Shown here: piece after piece, positions 44,803 to 52,655 of the stretch | How the letters are laid out: each line of letters begins with the position of its first letter | How positions within the stretch are numbered: the first letter of the stretch is position 1 | Assembly: GCA_963751795.1 (NCBI GenBank) | Contig: CAVVVI010000005.1 | Span: 101,862 to 165,861 of the forward strand | Source: BOG-908 sp963751795 | Lineage (GTDB): Bacteria > Pseudomonadota > Alphaproteobacteria > Acetobacterales > Acetobacteraceae | Reading direction: 5' to 3' | DNA length: 64,000 nucleotides | Program-made: the position numbers and the translations under genes | Notes under the pieces: generated by a model | Told to the model about the DNA's origin: nothing | Databases searched by the model: none | The model's input: only the letters and a program-made list of their open reading frames with translations

Positions 44803-45207
44803 TCAACTGCCGGCGCTGCGCTGCGCTGCCAGGCCGAGCGAGGAGATACCGACGCGCCCGCACACGTCGAGCACGTTCATAATCTTCTCGTATTGCGACT
44901 GCCGGTCGCCCTTCAGCACGATCGGCAGGTCCGGCGTGATCGCTTTCGCATCGCGCAACTTGGCTTCCAGCTCGGCCAGGCTCACCGGAATGGCGTCGAT
45001 GAACACCTGGCCGGCATTGTTGACCGAGATCACCTTGGTTTTCGGCACCGCCAGCGACACGGTGGAGCTGCCCTTCGGCAAATCCACCTTCACCCCCTGC
45101 ACGCTCGCCGTCGTCATGATGATGAAGATCACCACCAGCACGTAGGCGAGGTCGAGCATCGGGGTGATGTTGATGTCGTCGTACGGCTTGTCTTCCTGGA
45201 TCTGCAT
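44803..45207 (-). CDS. exbD: ExbD-type biopolymer transport protein
   Basis: A 134-residue inner-membrane protein. The N-terminal DDINITPMLDLAYVLVVIFIIM carries the conserved membrane Asp that carries protons in ExbD/TolR. The periplasmic domain includes VKVDLPKGSS and PIVLKGDRQSQYEKIMNVL. The gene is six bases downstream of the ExbB-fusion gene and four bases upstream of the TonB-like gene. It very probably forms a proton-motive-force motor with the fused ExbB. Confidence 0.92.
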   Translation of the reverse strand: MQIQEDKPYDDINITPMLDLAYVLVVIFIIMTTASVQGVKVDLPKGSSTVSLAVPKTKVISVNNAGQVFIDAIPVSLAELEAKLRDAKAITPDLPIVLKGDRQSQYEKIMNVLDVCGRVGISSLGLAAQRSAGS

Positions 45208-45213
45208 CGCGCG

Positions 45214-47094
45214 CTACTCCGCGGCTTCGGGCAGCGCGCCGGGCTGCGTGCGTGCGCGCGCGTATTCGCCCTCGGCAATCCGGGTGACCACTTCATCGAC
45301 GAACACGGCCATCTCGGAGATCACCGTCTTGATGCGCGTCTGAAAGTAGTTGTAGCCGAACAGCGCCGGAATGGCGACGAACATGCCGGTGGCCGTCGCC
45401 AGCAAAGCCGCCGAGATGCCCGGTGCGATCGAGTTGACGTTCACGTCGCCGGCCGCGGCGATGGCGGCGAACGTGATCATCACGCCCACCACCGTGCCGA
45501 GCAGGCCCACGAACGGACCGCCCGAGATGGCGATCGTGAGGAACACCATCAGATTGTTCAGCTTGGCTATCTCGCGCACCATCTGCCCATCCATCGAGGA
45601 GCGGATCGCGGCCAGCGATTGCGGCGCGATGGTGCCGTCGGCCATGTGCCGCCCGGTCGCCAGCCGCTCCTCGACTTCGCGCACGCCGGTCTCGTACACG
45701 CGATACAGGCACGAGGCGGTCATGCCGCTGGCACGCTCGCGCGGCACGGCCGGCAGCAGCGCGTTGTTCTTCTTGTTGATGTCGCGCAGCAGAACCAGGA
45801 AGCGCTTGTTGGCGCCGGCAACCCGGCCGACATAGGCCGCCTTCGCCGCCATCACCAGCCAGCTGACCAGCATCATGAAGATCAGAATGCCGATGATCAC
45901 CCAGGCATCGATGGTGACCGATTTGAGAATGATGCCGATATAGCCGCTGCCGAAGCTGCTGGTCTGCTCGGGGTTTTCGAATTTCAGCAGGCTCGCCTGC
46001 GTGCCCTGGTCGCGGTCGGCGAGCAGGATGGCGCCGGCCGGGCGGGCCACCTTGCTCAGCTCGAACTCGTCGATCTCGCCCACGAAGCCGGCCGAAGCCG
46101 GGGATGCGGCCAAGCCCGCGGAGGCTGCCGGCGCGGCCGCACCGCCCAGCATCGCGGCCCCGGTGATAGCGGGCATCGCACCGGCAGCCTGGGCCGCCTG
46201 CACGCCATCGACATACAGCGTCACGTGGCCCTGATCAGCCGTCACCGTCAGCATGTGCCAGCTATCACCCGCCAGCGGCGCCGTGCCCGCCGCACGCACG
46301 GTGCCGGCAGCCGAGGTGATCGTAACCGACGGCACGCCGGCCTGCAGCGCCACCGCGAAGTCGCTGACGCCCGCGGCATCGCGCTGATCGTACAGCGTCG
46401 CACTCTGCGCCGCTGGGTTAGGCTTGACCCAGAGCTGCCATGTCAGCGCCTGCCCGGCAGCGATGTTCAGAGTCGGGTTGGCGGCCAGCCGGATCGGCGC
46501 CGTGCCGTCCAGCTTGGAGCCGAAGCCGATAATGGCATTCTGATCGCGCTTGCCCGGTGTCGCCGCATTGTTGCCGTAAGCCGTGCTGTCCTTGGGCAAG
46601 CCGGATTCCTCGCCGAAATGCCACACCAGCAACTGGTCGGCATCGTAAGTCGCATGCGCGTCGGAAGCGTCGTTCGCCTTGCTGTTGCCCCAGTACATGT
46701 AGAAATTCGCGGTGGCACCCGGTGCCAGATCCGGCACATCCACCCACACGAGCGCCACCTGATCCACCAGACCGTCGAACTTCTCGATGTGGTAGTGCAG
46801 CGGCGTGCGGTCGTCGGCCGCCACGAAACGCAGATCGCCGCCATCCTGCTTGGCGGTGTCGAAATTGAAGTTGTTGGCCAGCAGCCGCACCAGCACCGGC
46901 GTGCGGCCGATCGGCTGGCCCACATTGGCGCCGTGCGCTCCGGTATCGGCATCGATCTTCACACGATACGGCCAGTCGCCATTCCACCACGCAGCTTGCG
47001 CGCTGCCCGCCGTCGCCAGCAGGGCCGCGCAGATGGCGGCTGCAGCCAGGTCAGCGCGCACGGCGCGCAGGCGCGAGAAAAGGGCGCGGATCAT
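45214..47094 (-). CDS. DUF2341/LamG-like domain fused to ExbB/TolQ proton channel
   Basis: A 626-residue fusion. ATG 47094 lies just after the tpsB stop. A signal peptide (AAAAICAALLATAGSAQA) precedes a DUF2341 module (WWNGDWPYRVKIDADTG, FYMYWGNSKA, LVWHFGEESGLPKDST; about residues 30-160), then a concanavalin/LamG-like domain (LTWQLWVKPN, WHMLTVTADQGHVTLYVDG, GFVGEIDEFELSKVARP; about 170-330). The remainder is an ExbB/MotA/TolQ channel: a helix near residue 385 (AWVIIGILIFMMLVSWLVMA), then SGGPFVGLLGTVVGVMITF and ISAALLATATGMFVAIPALFGY. The usual short ExbB periplasmic N-terminus is thus replaced by about 350 residues of sugar-binding-like domains. Confidence 0.9.
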   Translation of the reverse strand: MIRALFSRLRAVRADLAAAAICAALLATAGSAQAAWWNGDWPYRVKIDADTGAHGANVGQPIGRTPVLVRLLANNFNFDTAKQDGGDLRFVAADDRTPLHYHIEKFDGLVDQVALVWVDVPDLAPGATANFYMYWGNSKANDASDAHATYDADQLLVWHFGEESGLPKDSTAYGNNAATPGKRDQNAIIGFGSKLDGTAPIRLAANPTLNIAAGQALTWQLWVKPNPAAQSATLYDQRDAAGVSDFAVALQAGVPSVTITSAAGTVRAAGTAPLAGDSWHMLTVTADQGHVTLYVDGVQAAQAAGAMPAITGAAMLGGAAAPAASAGLAASPASAGFVGEIDEFELSKVARPAGAILLADRDQGTQASLLKFENPEQTSSFGSGYIGIILKSVTIDAWVIIGILIFMMLVSWLVMAAKAAYVGRVAGANKRFLVLLRDINKKNNALLPAVPRERASGMTASCLYRVYETGVREVEERLATGRHMADGTIAPQSLAAIRSSMDGQMVREIAKLNNLMVFLTIAISGGPFVGLLGTVVGVMITFAAIAAAGDVNVNSIAPGISAALLATATGMFVAIPALFGYNYFQTRIKTVISEMAVFVDEVVTRIAEGEYARARTQPGALPEAAE

Positions 47095-47095
47095 G

Positions 47096-48685
47096 TCAGA
47101 ACTCTCCATAGACGCGGAACAGCACGCGGTTCGTGCCGGCCTTGGTATTGGGGCCGGTGTTGAACGTCTGCGCGTCCTGCACCACGCCGTTGAGATAACC
47201 CCATAGATTGACGCGGCTGCCGATGCCCGCGGAGCTGAGCCCGTAATCGTAACGCTGATGCGGCAACGGCTGCGTCAGGTTCACCATGGCCGCATCGGCA
47301 AACAGGTGAAACCGCCACGAGGTCACCGGGCCGCCCAGATATTTGGCCACTGACGGGCTGCGCAATTCGGTTTGAAGGTACGCGCCGCGATCGCCCAGCG
47401 TCTCGGCCTCCAGATAGCCGCGCACGGAATCCGCACCGCCCGCGCCCACCTGCTCGCTGCTGACCAGCGGCTCGTTGGTGAGCTGGCCGGTTACCGAACC
47501 CCAAAGCTGCGCACCCCGCGGCAGATCCTGCTGGCGCGTGACGGAGGCGCGCAGGATCGAGAATCCGGGCGGCGCCATAGAGGCCTTATTGTCGAATTGC
47601 GGGTGCGAACTGCCAAGCGCCGGCAGCCCGAACTCCAGCCCCAGCGTCAGATCGGTGGTCGAACGCTCGCCCGTCCAGTCTGCCGCATAGGTGGCCGACA
47701 GCGGATAATAGGTGACCGGCGCCGAGGTGATCTGGCTGGTGGGCCGAAAGGTATCGAGCTCGAAATAGCGCTTGTAGTCCCAGCCCGCCGAGACCGAGTG
47801 GCTGAAATTGCTGGTGCCACCGAGCGGAATGAGCACGCGGAAGCCGGCCGACGTGCCGCGGCCTGCAACATCGGTGGTGCCCAGCGCGGTAACGTTGCTG
47901 TTGGAATGCAGGTAGCTGAACAGCAGCGACAACTTGCTGCCGGGCACGTGGAACAGATAGGAGGCCGACGTCACCTCGGCATCGCGCACATTCTCGGGCG
48001 CCACCTGGTAGCCCAATGTCACCGAATCGCCGCGCTGGAACAGGTTGCCGTAGGTCAGCGACGCCGATAGCCGCGTCGCCGTGGTGTCGGCGTTGTAGCG
48101 GTTGTTGAGTTCCAGCGAGCCGTGCAGCGGCATCTTGTCGCTCACCGTGAGATCGACATCCACCGTATCGGCCCGCCGCCCCGCCTTCAGCGCTGGCTGA
48201 ACCTGGCGATCGGGCAGCGTGTTCAATGCGGTCAAATCACGCAGGATGTCGTTGCGGTTTGGCACGGTGCCCGGCGCCACTGATGGCGCGCCGGCCCGCA
48301 CGTCGCTGGGCAGGAAATAGCGGGCCCCGGTCACCCGCAGCCGGCCGACGCGCCGCTCGACCACCTGCAGCGCCACGACCACAGCCGCGCCGGCATCCAC
48401 ATGCTGCGGCGGGATCATCACAGACACCGTATCGAATCCGCGCTCGGCATACAGCGCCTGCAGCGCAGCCCGCGCGTGCTCGATATCGGCCGCAGATTTG
48501 TCCGGCCCCACGAACGGATAGACCGCCTGCTCGACATCCTCCTGCGGCAACACGCTGCTGCCCTCGACACGGATTTCGGCCACATCGAAACGCCCGCCCG
48601 CCGGCTGCGCCGCTCGTGCGCCAGCCGCACCAAAGCAGATCGCGAGAACGGCGCCGGCCAAACCAACGCGCTCGAATCGTGTCAT
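47096..48685 (-). CDS. ShlB/FhaC/HecB-type (TpsB) outer-membrane protein
   Basis: A 529-residue outer-membrane protein of the Omp85/TpsB superfamily. After a signal peptide (GLAGAVLAICFGAAGARA) come POTRA-like segments (FDVAEIRVEGSSVLPQEDV, AALQALYAERGFDTVSVMI; then RVGRLRVTGARYFLPSDV). The C-terminal beta-barrel (about 190-529) has alternating strands and a lid-loop-like VRGYLEAETLGDRGAY, ending in RVLFRVYGEF with a terminal Phe. TpsB pores normally export large TpsA adhesins; no TpsA with a TPS domain is encoded here. The gene starts the operon with the ExbB fusion, ExbD, TonB, coiled-coil protein and PpiC. Pairing a TpsB with a TonB motor is unusual. Confidence 0.9.
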   Translation of the reverse strand: MTRFERVGLAGAVLAICFGAAGARAAQPAGGRFDVAEIRVEGSSVLPQEDVEQAVYPFVGPDKSAADIEHARAALQALYAERGFDTVSVMIPPQHVDAGAAVVVALQVVERRVGRLRVTGARYFLPSDVRAGAPSVAPGTVPNRNDILRDLTALNTLPDRQVQPALKAGRRADTVDVDLTVSDKMPLHGSLELNNRYNADTTATRLSASLTYGNLFQRGDSVTLGYQVAPENVRDAEVTSASYLFHVPGSKLSLLFSYLHSNSNVTALGTTDVAGRGTSAGFRVLIPLGGTSNFSHSVSAGWDYKRYFELDTFRPTSQITSAPVTYYPLSATYAADWTGERSTTDLTLGLEFGLPALGSSHPQFDNKASMAPPGFSILRASVTRQQDLPRGAQLWGSVTGQLTNEPLVSSEQVGAGGADSVRGYLEAETLGDRGAYLQTELRSPSVAKYLGGPVTSWRFHLFADAAMVNLTQPLPHQRYDYGLSSAGIGSRVNLWGYLNGVVQDAQTFNTGPNTKAGTNRVLFRVYGEF

Positions 48686-48930
48686 GGCAAAGCGCCGCCA
48701 CCGGCAAGCGCGCGCAACGAGGCCGCAACGGCTGGCGTGTCAGGCGCGCACACACGCAGCACCCGAGCCTGGCAGCGCGGCCGAAAATGGTCGGCGCATG
48801 CTCGGCCAAGTCGCAAGGTGAACTCCCGTTCGGCGCCAATCGGAATGCGAGCGACACCGGCCCAAGGCCGCCCGCGTGGCGGCCTCATAGCAATCAGTAG
48901 CGCTTGCAGCAACACGCAATAAGCGGCCAT
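48682..48930 (-). CDS. Possible small ORF overlapping the tpsB start
   Basis: An open frame of 82 residues ends in TGA overlapping the tpsB ATG (ATGA), the pattern seen for coupled genes elsewhere in this operon. The product starts with a short hydrophobic stretch (AAYCVLLQALLIAM) and is otherwise basic, with several cysteines. No family is recognised and there is no clear ribosome-binding site. It may be a real leader gene or a chance frame in GC-rich DNA. Confidence 0.33.
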   Translation of the reverse strand: MAAYCVLLQALLIAMRPPRGRPWAGVARIPIGAEREFTLRLGRACADHFRPRCQARVLRVCAPDTPAVAASLRALAGGGALP

Positions 48931-48978
48931 CGCGAATGTTGTTGGGATTGCGCGTGCAGAGTTGCGCGCGCCGCCACT

Positions 48979-49022
48979 GTGTCATCAAACCGTAATATAG
49001 TCATAACTTTTACGTCACACAT
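48979..49022 (+). promoter_or_regulatory. Candidate Pho box array upstream of the DING/PstS gene
   Basis: Four consecutive 11-bp units: GTGTCAT-caaa, CCGTAAT-atag, TCATAAC-tttt and ACGTCAC-acat. PhoB boxes are 11-bp direct repeats of CTGTCAT followed by four A/T-rich bases. Here unit 1 matches 6/7, unit 2 5/7 and unit 4 4/7, while unit 3 is poor; the spacers are A/T-rich in a GC-rich genome. It lies 77 bp upstream of the phosphate-binding protein start, in the divergent region shared with the tpsB operon. Confidence 0.62.
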
Positions 49023-49098
49023 TTTCCGGCTGCGTCCTGTTAGGAACCGCGCCAGCCAGTCGGTCGATGACTGGTTCACCTCTCAAAGGGAAATACCT

Positions 49099-50502
49099 AT
49101 GTCTCGCACCCATCTGCTGGGCGCCGCCTCTGCGGCTGCTCTGGCCTGCATGTCGTCCGGCGCGTTCGCCCAGGCCATCACCGGCGGCGGCTCCACCCTC
49201 GCCGAGTTCAACTACTTCACGGAATTCCAGACGTTCAACAACAGCCAGGCCGCCGGCGCCGCAACGTTCAACAACCCGTCGCCCGCTTCCGGCAACCAGG
49301 TGCTCTATTGGCCGGCCGGCTCGGGTTCGGGCCAGGCTGCGTTCCTGAACGACGACATCAGCTGCGACACCAACAAGGTGCTCAACCTCAATGGCGGCAA
49401 CTGCTCCGGCACCGTCGGCGGTTCGGCCAGCGTTGATTACGGCGCGTCCGACGCCACGCTGTCCAGCACGCAGATCAGCGGCTGGTCGTCCTCGCCGGTC
49501 GGCCAGTCGGCTGCCGGCAACCTGATCCAGCTCCCGTCCATGGGCGTCGGCATCTCGTTCCCGGTCGTCAATGCCAAGGTGACGCAGAACGGCGCCACCG
49601 CCCTCAACAAGCCGGTCGCCGGCGGCATCGCGCTGACCGACAGCGACCTCTGCGGCATCTTCTCCGGCAAGATCACCGACTGGTCGAAGACCTCGGTGGC
49701 TCGCAGCGTCACCGCTGGCCCGATCACGGTCGTCTATCGTAACGACGGCTCGGGCACCTCGTTCCTGCTGCTGAACCACTTCTCCGATCCCAGCGTCTGC
49801 ACCTCGACGAACTCGAACTTCGTCCTGCCGATCGTGCCGAGCACGACCTTCACGGACGTGTTCACCAAGAACAACGTCGCCGTGCCGGCCAACTTCGTCG
49901 GCCAGAAGGGCAGCAGCGGCGTCGCCAGCTACCTCAACAACCACACCGGCGTTGCCGGCGCTCCGACGGTCACGTCGGCGATCGGCTACGTCTCGCCCGA
50001 CTTCACCACTGTCGATCCGAACAGCAGCGCAGTGCTGGCCGACGGCAGCAAGAGCTCGCTGGTCGTCGCCGCCGTCAAGATCGGCAACATTCCCTATATC
50101 CCGACCGTGACCAACGTGACGAACGCGCTGAACCACGCCAAGACCGGCCAGCATCTGACGGCTCCGGCCAACGCGACGGATGCGGCGAACCCGAGCAACT
50201 ACGTGCCGTTGATCCAGACGGTGTCGCTGGGCTACCCGGTCGTCGGCTACACCACGTTCGACCTGGCGCAGTGCTACCACGATCCGGTCGTCGCCAAGGG
50301 CATCCTCGCCTTCCTGACCGACCATTACAGCACCAATGCGTCCTACGCGACCACGATCAACAACAACGGCTTCGTTGCGATCTCCAAGTCGGGCGCCAAG
50401 CCGTTCGTCAACGTGATCAGCCGCGCGATCCTGACTAACGCGCAGAAGTACAACGTCAACATCCAGAACACTGCAAAGTGCCCGGGCGTGGTCGGCCGCT
50501 AA
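49099..50502 (+). CDS. DING/PstS-type periplasmic or secreted phosphate-binding protein
   Basis: A 467-residue exported protein of the PstS superfamily, DING type. A signal peptide (LGAASAAALACMSSGAFAQA) is followed by ITGGGSTLAEFNYFT, the DING-like start of the mature protein. Phosphate-pocket-like elements follow: YGASDATLSS, GIALTDSDLCGIFSGKITDW and VYRNDGSGTSFLL (compare RxDxSGT in PstS). Several cysteines lie in the mature part. There is no pstCAB or phoU nearby. In Pseudomonas aeruginosa the DING protein LapA is a type II secretion (Hxc) substrate induced by phosphate limitation. Here gspHIJK lies just downstream and a Pho-like array just upstream. Codon use is less GC-extreme than the neighbours, as expected for high expression. 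Confidence 0.88.
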   Translation: MSRTHLLGAASAAALACMSSGAFAQAITGGGSTLAEFNYFTEFQTFNNSQAAGAATFNNPSPASGNQVLYWPAGSGSGQAAFLNDDISCDTNKVLNLNGGNCSGTVGGSASVDYGASDATLSSTQISGWSSSPVGQSAAGNLIQLPSMGVGISFPVVNAKVTQNGATALNKPVAGGIALTDSDLCGIFSGKITDWSKTSVARSVTAGPITVVYRNDGSGTSFLLLNHFSDPSVCTSTNSNFVLPIVPSTTFTDVFTKNNVAVPANFVGQKGSSGVASYLNNHTGVAGAPTVTSAIGYVSPDFTTVDPNSSAVLADGSKSSLVVAAVKIGNIPYIPTVTNVTNALNHAKTGQHLTAPANATDAANPSNYVPLIQTVSLGYPVVGYTTFDLAQCYHDPVVAKGILAFLTDHYSTNASYATTINNNGFVAISKSGAKPFVNVISRAILTNAQKYNVNIQNTAKCPGVVGR

Positions 50503-50527
50503 CACCGGTCTATCCACAAATGCAAGC

Positions 50528-50557
50528 GGGGCGGCCACTTCGGTGGCCGCCCTTTTG
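50528..50557 (+). terminator. Rho-independent terminator of the DING/PstS gene
   Basis: A ten-base GC-rich stem GGGCGGCCAC / GTGGCCGCCC closed by a TTCG loop and followed by TTTT, 27 bases after the stop codon. It is one of the clearest intrinsic terminators in the window. Confidence 0.9.
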
Positions 50558-50699
50558 CGTTCTGACGACCTACCGCTGCCGCTGCTGTATCACGCCCTGC
50601 CGGGCGATCTCAGGCCAAGCCAGAACCAGCCGCGCGACCCACGCCGGCGACGTCAAAGCATCGGTCATCGCCGGGGCTCGTGCTGCTAAGGGCGGTGCA

Positions 50700-50853
50700 G
50701 GCCAGCCCGGCGTTAAGCGCCATCCTCCCAGGCCAGCACACGGTACCTCCACGCAGGCCCGCTCAGCGTGCCATCAGGCCAGCCCGGCGCTAAGCGCCAT
50801 CCTCCCAGGCCAGCACACGGTATTTCCAGGCCGGCCCGCTCAGCGTGCCATCC
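50700..50853. repeat. 77-bp tandem duplication of the gspK 3' end
   Basis: Copy A (50700-50776) and copy B (50777-50853) match at about 71 of 77 positions. Copy B contains the last 20 or so codons and the stop of gspK. Copy A is an out-of-frame duplicate beyond that stop, and it would end in the same residues (RVLAWEDGA) with TAA instead of TAG. The roughly 140 bases between the DING terminator and copy A hold only a short ORF (MTDALTSPAWVARL...) I cannot identify. Confidence 0.9.
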
Positions 50854-51617
50854 AGCCGGAACAGCACGCGCCGCACGAACGCGGCACCATGCGCGCCGGT
50901 GGCCCGCGCCTCGATGCGCAGCACGATCGGGCCGCGCAAATCGGCGGCATCCACCGTCAGCCCGGCATCCCGCTTGGCCCGCGCGATGGCCGCCAGCACG
51001 GCCGGGCTCGCATACGCCACCCACGGCCCCTGCTCCAACGCCAGCGTCAGATAGGGCAGGCTCGCCTGGTACAGCGCCGGCGTCATGCCCAGCACCAGCT
51101 TCAGCTCGTCGAGCCGCTGGAACTCCTGGCCGGCCGGCCCCCAGACGCGGTTGTCCATGCGGTAGCTCGCCATCAGCGGCGTGTCCTCGCCGCCCGCCGG
51201 CTGCTGGGATCGCCAATCCGCAATCGCGTTCGAAACGGTGCGCGCCGTGGTGCGGTCGGCGCCGACCACGGCGAACAGGGCGGCCAGCAGCGCCGGCGGC
51301 GACTGATTGACGTCCAGCTTGCCGCGCTCGTCGGTCACCGTCACCCGCACCGGCCCGGCCGGCTCGGCGATTACGCGCGTGGTGGCCCCCGGCAGCCAGA
51401 AATCGCCGCCGCCATCCAGCATGTGCCAGATCGTCTCGTAGGCCGCCGCATCGGCCGCCGCCTGCAGTTGGGCGCCGCCGCGCAGCGCGTCGGCCAGCTT
51501 AGTCTCCGCCCGCCCGGCCCCGGTCACCTGGGCGGCGAGCAACGACAGCAGCGCCATGGTCCACAGCACCAGCAGCAGCGCGAAACCCTGGTCGGGCGCG
51601 GGATCAGAAGCTGCCAT
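50790..51617 (-). CDS. gspK: Type II secretion minor pseudopilin GspK
   Basis: A 275-residue GspK. ATG 51617 overlaps the end of gspJ. The N-terminus has the prepilin-type QGFALLLVLWTMALLSLLAAQ helix, lacking Glu at +5 as is usual for GspK. The body contains GKLDVNQSPPALLAALFAVVG and ADWRSQQPAGGEDTP, the helical GspK insert region, and LDELKLVLGMTP. GspK caps the pseudopilus tip with GspI and GspJ. The last 20 or so codons lie in a tandemly duplicated segment, so its C-terminus may be recently altered. Confidence 0.88.
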   Translation of the reverse strand: MAASDPAPDQGFALLLVLWTMALLSLLAAQVTGAGRAETKLADALRGGAQLQAAADAAAYETIWHMLDGGGDFWLPGATTRVIAEPAGPVRVTVTDERGKLDVNQSPPALLAALFAVVGADRTTARTVSNAIADWRSQQPAGGEDTPLMASYRMDNRVWGPAGQEFQRLDELKLVLGMTPALYQASLPYLTLALEQGPWVAYASPAVLAAIARAKRDAGLTVDAADLRGPIVLRIEARATGAHGAAFVRRVLFRLDGTLSGPAWKYRVLAWEDGA

Positions 51618-52221
51618 TGCTGTCCAGCAAAGTGGGCACCGCCATATCCGGCCAGCGGTGGCGCGTGTTGGCCAGCACGAAATGCACCTGCACCACCGCC
51701 GGCAGCGCCCCGTCGGTCCAGGTTTTCGACCATTTGCCGCCATCGGCCGCGCCGGCGCGGTAGGCCAGGTCGATCCGCTCTACGCCTTCGGCCAGCACCA
51801 CGGTCTGCAGCGGCGGCGGCGGGCCCAGCGGCACCGCATTGGCGTGCGGCTGCCAGCGCAGCACCAGCCGGTGCCGGTCATCCACGCCCAGTGCCACCTG
51901 CGCATGGCGCACCGGCTGCGTCTGCGGCTCGTCGGGCAGCAGAGTCATCAGCCGCAGCCGATGCTCCTCGCCCACCAGCGGCCGGTCTTCCGTCGATAAC
52001 GGCGGCGAGGCCTGCTCGATCGTCTGCCGCAGCACCCGGTCGAGCCGTTCGAGCTGCGCCGCGTTCTCCGCCAGCCGGCCCTCCAGATCCCACGCCGTGG
52101 TGCCGAATCGCTGCGCCTGGAACAGCCCGGCCATGATGAAGCCGAACACCACCAGCGCCACGATCACCTCGATCAGCGTAAAGCCGGCCTGCGCCGGGGT
52201 GGCCGCCGCCGGCCGCCTCAC
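51604..52221 (-). CDS. gspJ: Type II secretion minor pseudopilin GspJ
   Basis: A 205-residue pseudopilin. The prepilin peptidase site and helix are AGFTLIEVIVALVVFGFIMA, with Gly before the cleavage point and Glu at +5. The C-terminal domain (RLDRVLRQTIEQASPPL; HRLVLRWQPHANAVPLG; QVHFVLANTRHRW) is of GspJ length and composition. Start and stop overlap gspI (ATGA) and gspK, so the cassette is translated as a coupled unit. Confidence 0.85.
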   Translation of the reverse strand: MRRPAAATPAQAGFTLIEVIVALVVFGFIMAGLFQAQRFGTTAWDLEGRLAENAAQLERLDRVLRQTIEQASPPLSTEDRPLVGEEHRLRLMTLLPDEPQTQPVRHAQVALGVDDRHRLVLRWQPHANAVPLGPPPPLQTVVLAEGVERIDLAYRAGAADGGKWSKTWTDGALPAVVQVHFVLANTRHRWPDMAVPTLLDSNGSF

Positions 52222-52655
52222 GTGCCCTCCGCCGCCCGCACGTCGAACCGGCGAGTCGCCAGCGTCACCTGCCGCTGCCGATGTCCGGTATGCCAGCTCT
52301 CGGTCACGATCACGTCGTACAGCACCGCCCGGCTCGGCTTGAGGTCGTTGGCACGGTCCTGGTCGCTCAACGCCAACTGGCGCGAGCCGGCCTCGCGGAC
52401 GCGCAGATGCCAGGTAAAGCCCTGGCCATCGGCGCCGCTGGTCTCCTGCACCGCAATCGTTGTGCCATGCCCGATGGCGGCCAGATGCGATTTTGCCAGC
52501 GACACCGCCTCGTCGTAGCTGGCCGCAACTGCCGTGGCATCCAGGCCGGAAACGGTGCCGCCGAACAACGCGCCGATCGCCAGCGCCGCGATGACAAAAG
52601 CGATCATCACCTCGAGCAGCGTGAAGCCGGCCTGGGCCGGCCGCTCACTCCACAT
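52218..52655 (-). CDS. gspI: Type II secretion minor pseudopilin GspI
   Basis: A 145-residue pseudopilin with prepilin signal AGFTLLEVMIAFVIAALAIG and Glu at +5. The short C-terminal domain includes SLAKSHLAAIGHGT and RQRQVTLATRRFDV. Its size and its place between GspH and GspJ fit GspI. It overlaps gspH by 11 bases and gspJ by 4. Confidence 0.85.
   Translation of the reverse strand: MWSERPAQAGFTLLEVMIAFVIAALAIGALFGGTVSGLDATAVAASYDEAVSLAKSHLAAIGHGTTIAVQETSGADGQGFTWHLRVREAGSRQLALSDQDRANDLKPSRAVLYDVIVTESWHTGHRQRQVTLATRRFDVRAAEGT

Noticed and set aside
44758..47163. An 801-codon open frame antisense to the exbD and ExbB-fusion genes
   Set aside because: The minus-strand products carry textbook ExbB/ExbD motifs; the plus-strand frame is compositionally biased (His, Arg, Gly) without domains.
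49099..50502. The DING/PstS gene as part of a pst transport operon
   Set aside because: It is followed at once by a strong terminator and has no pstC, pstA, pstB or phoU neighbours.
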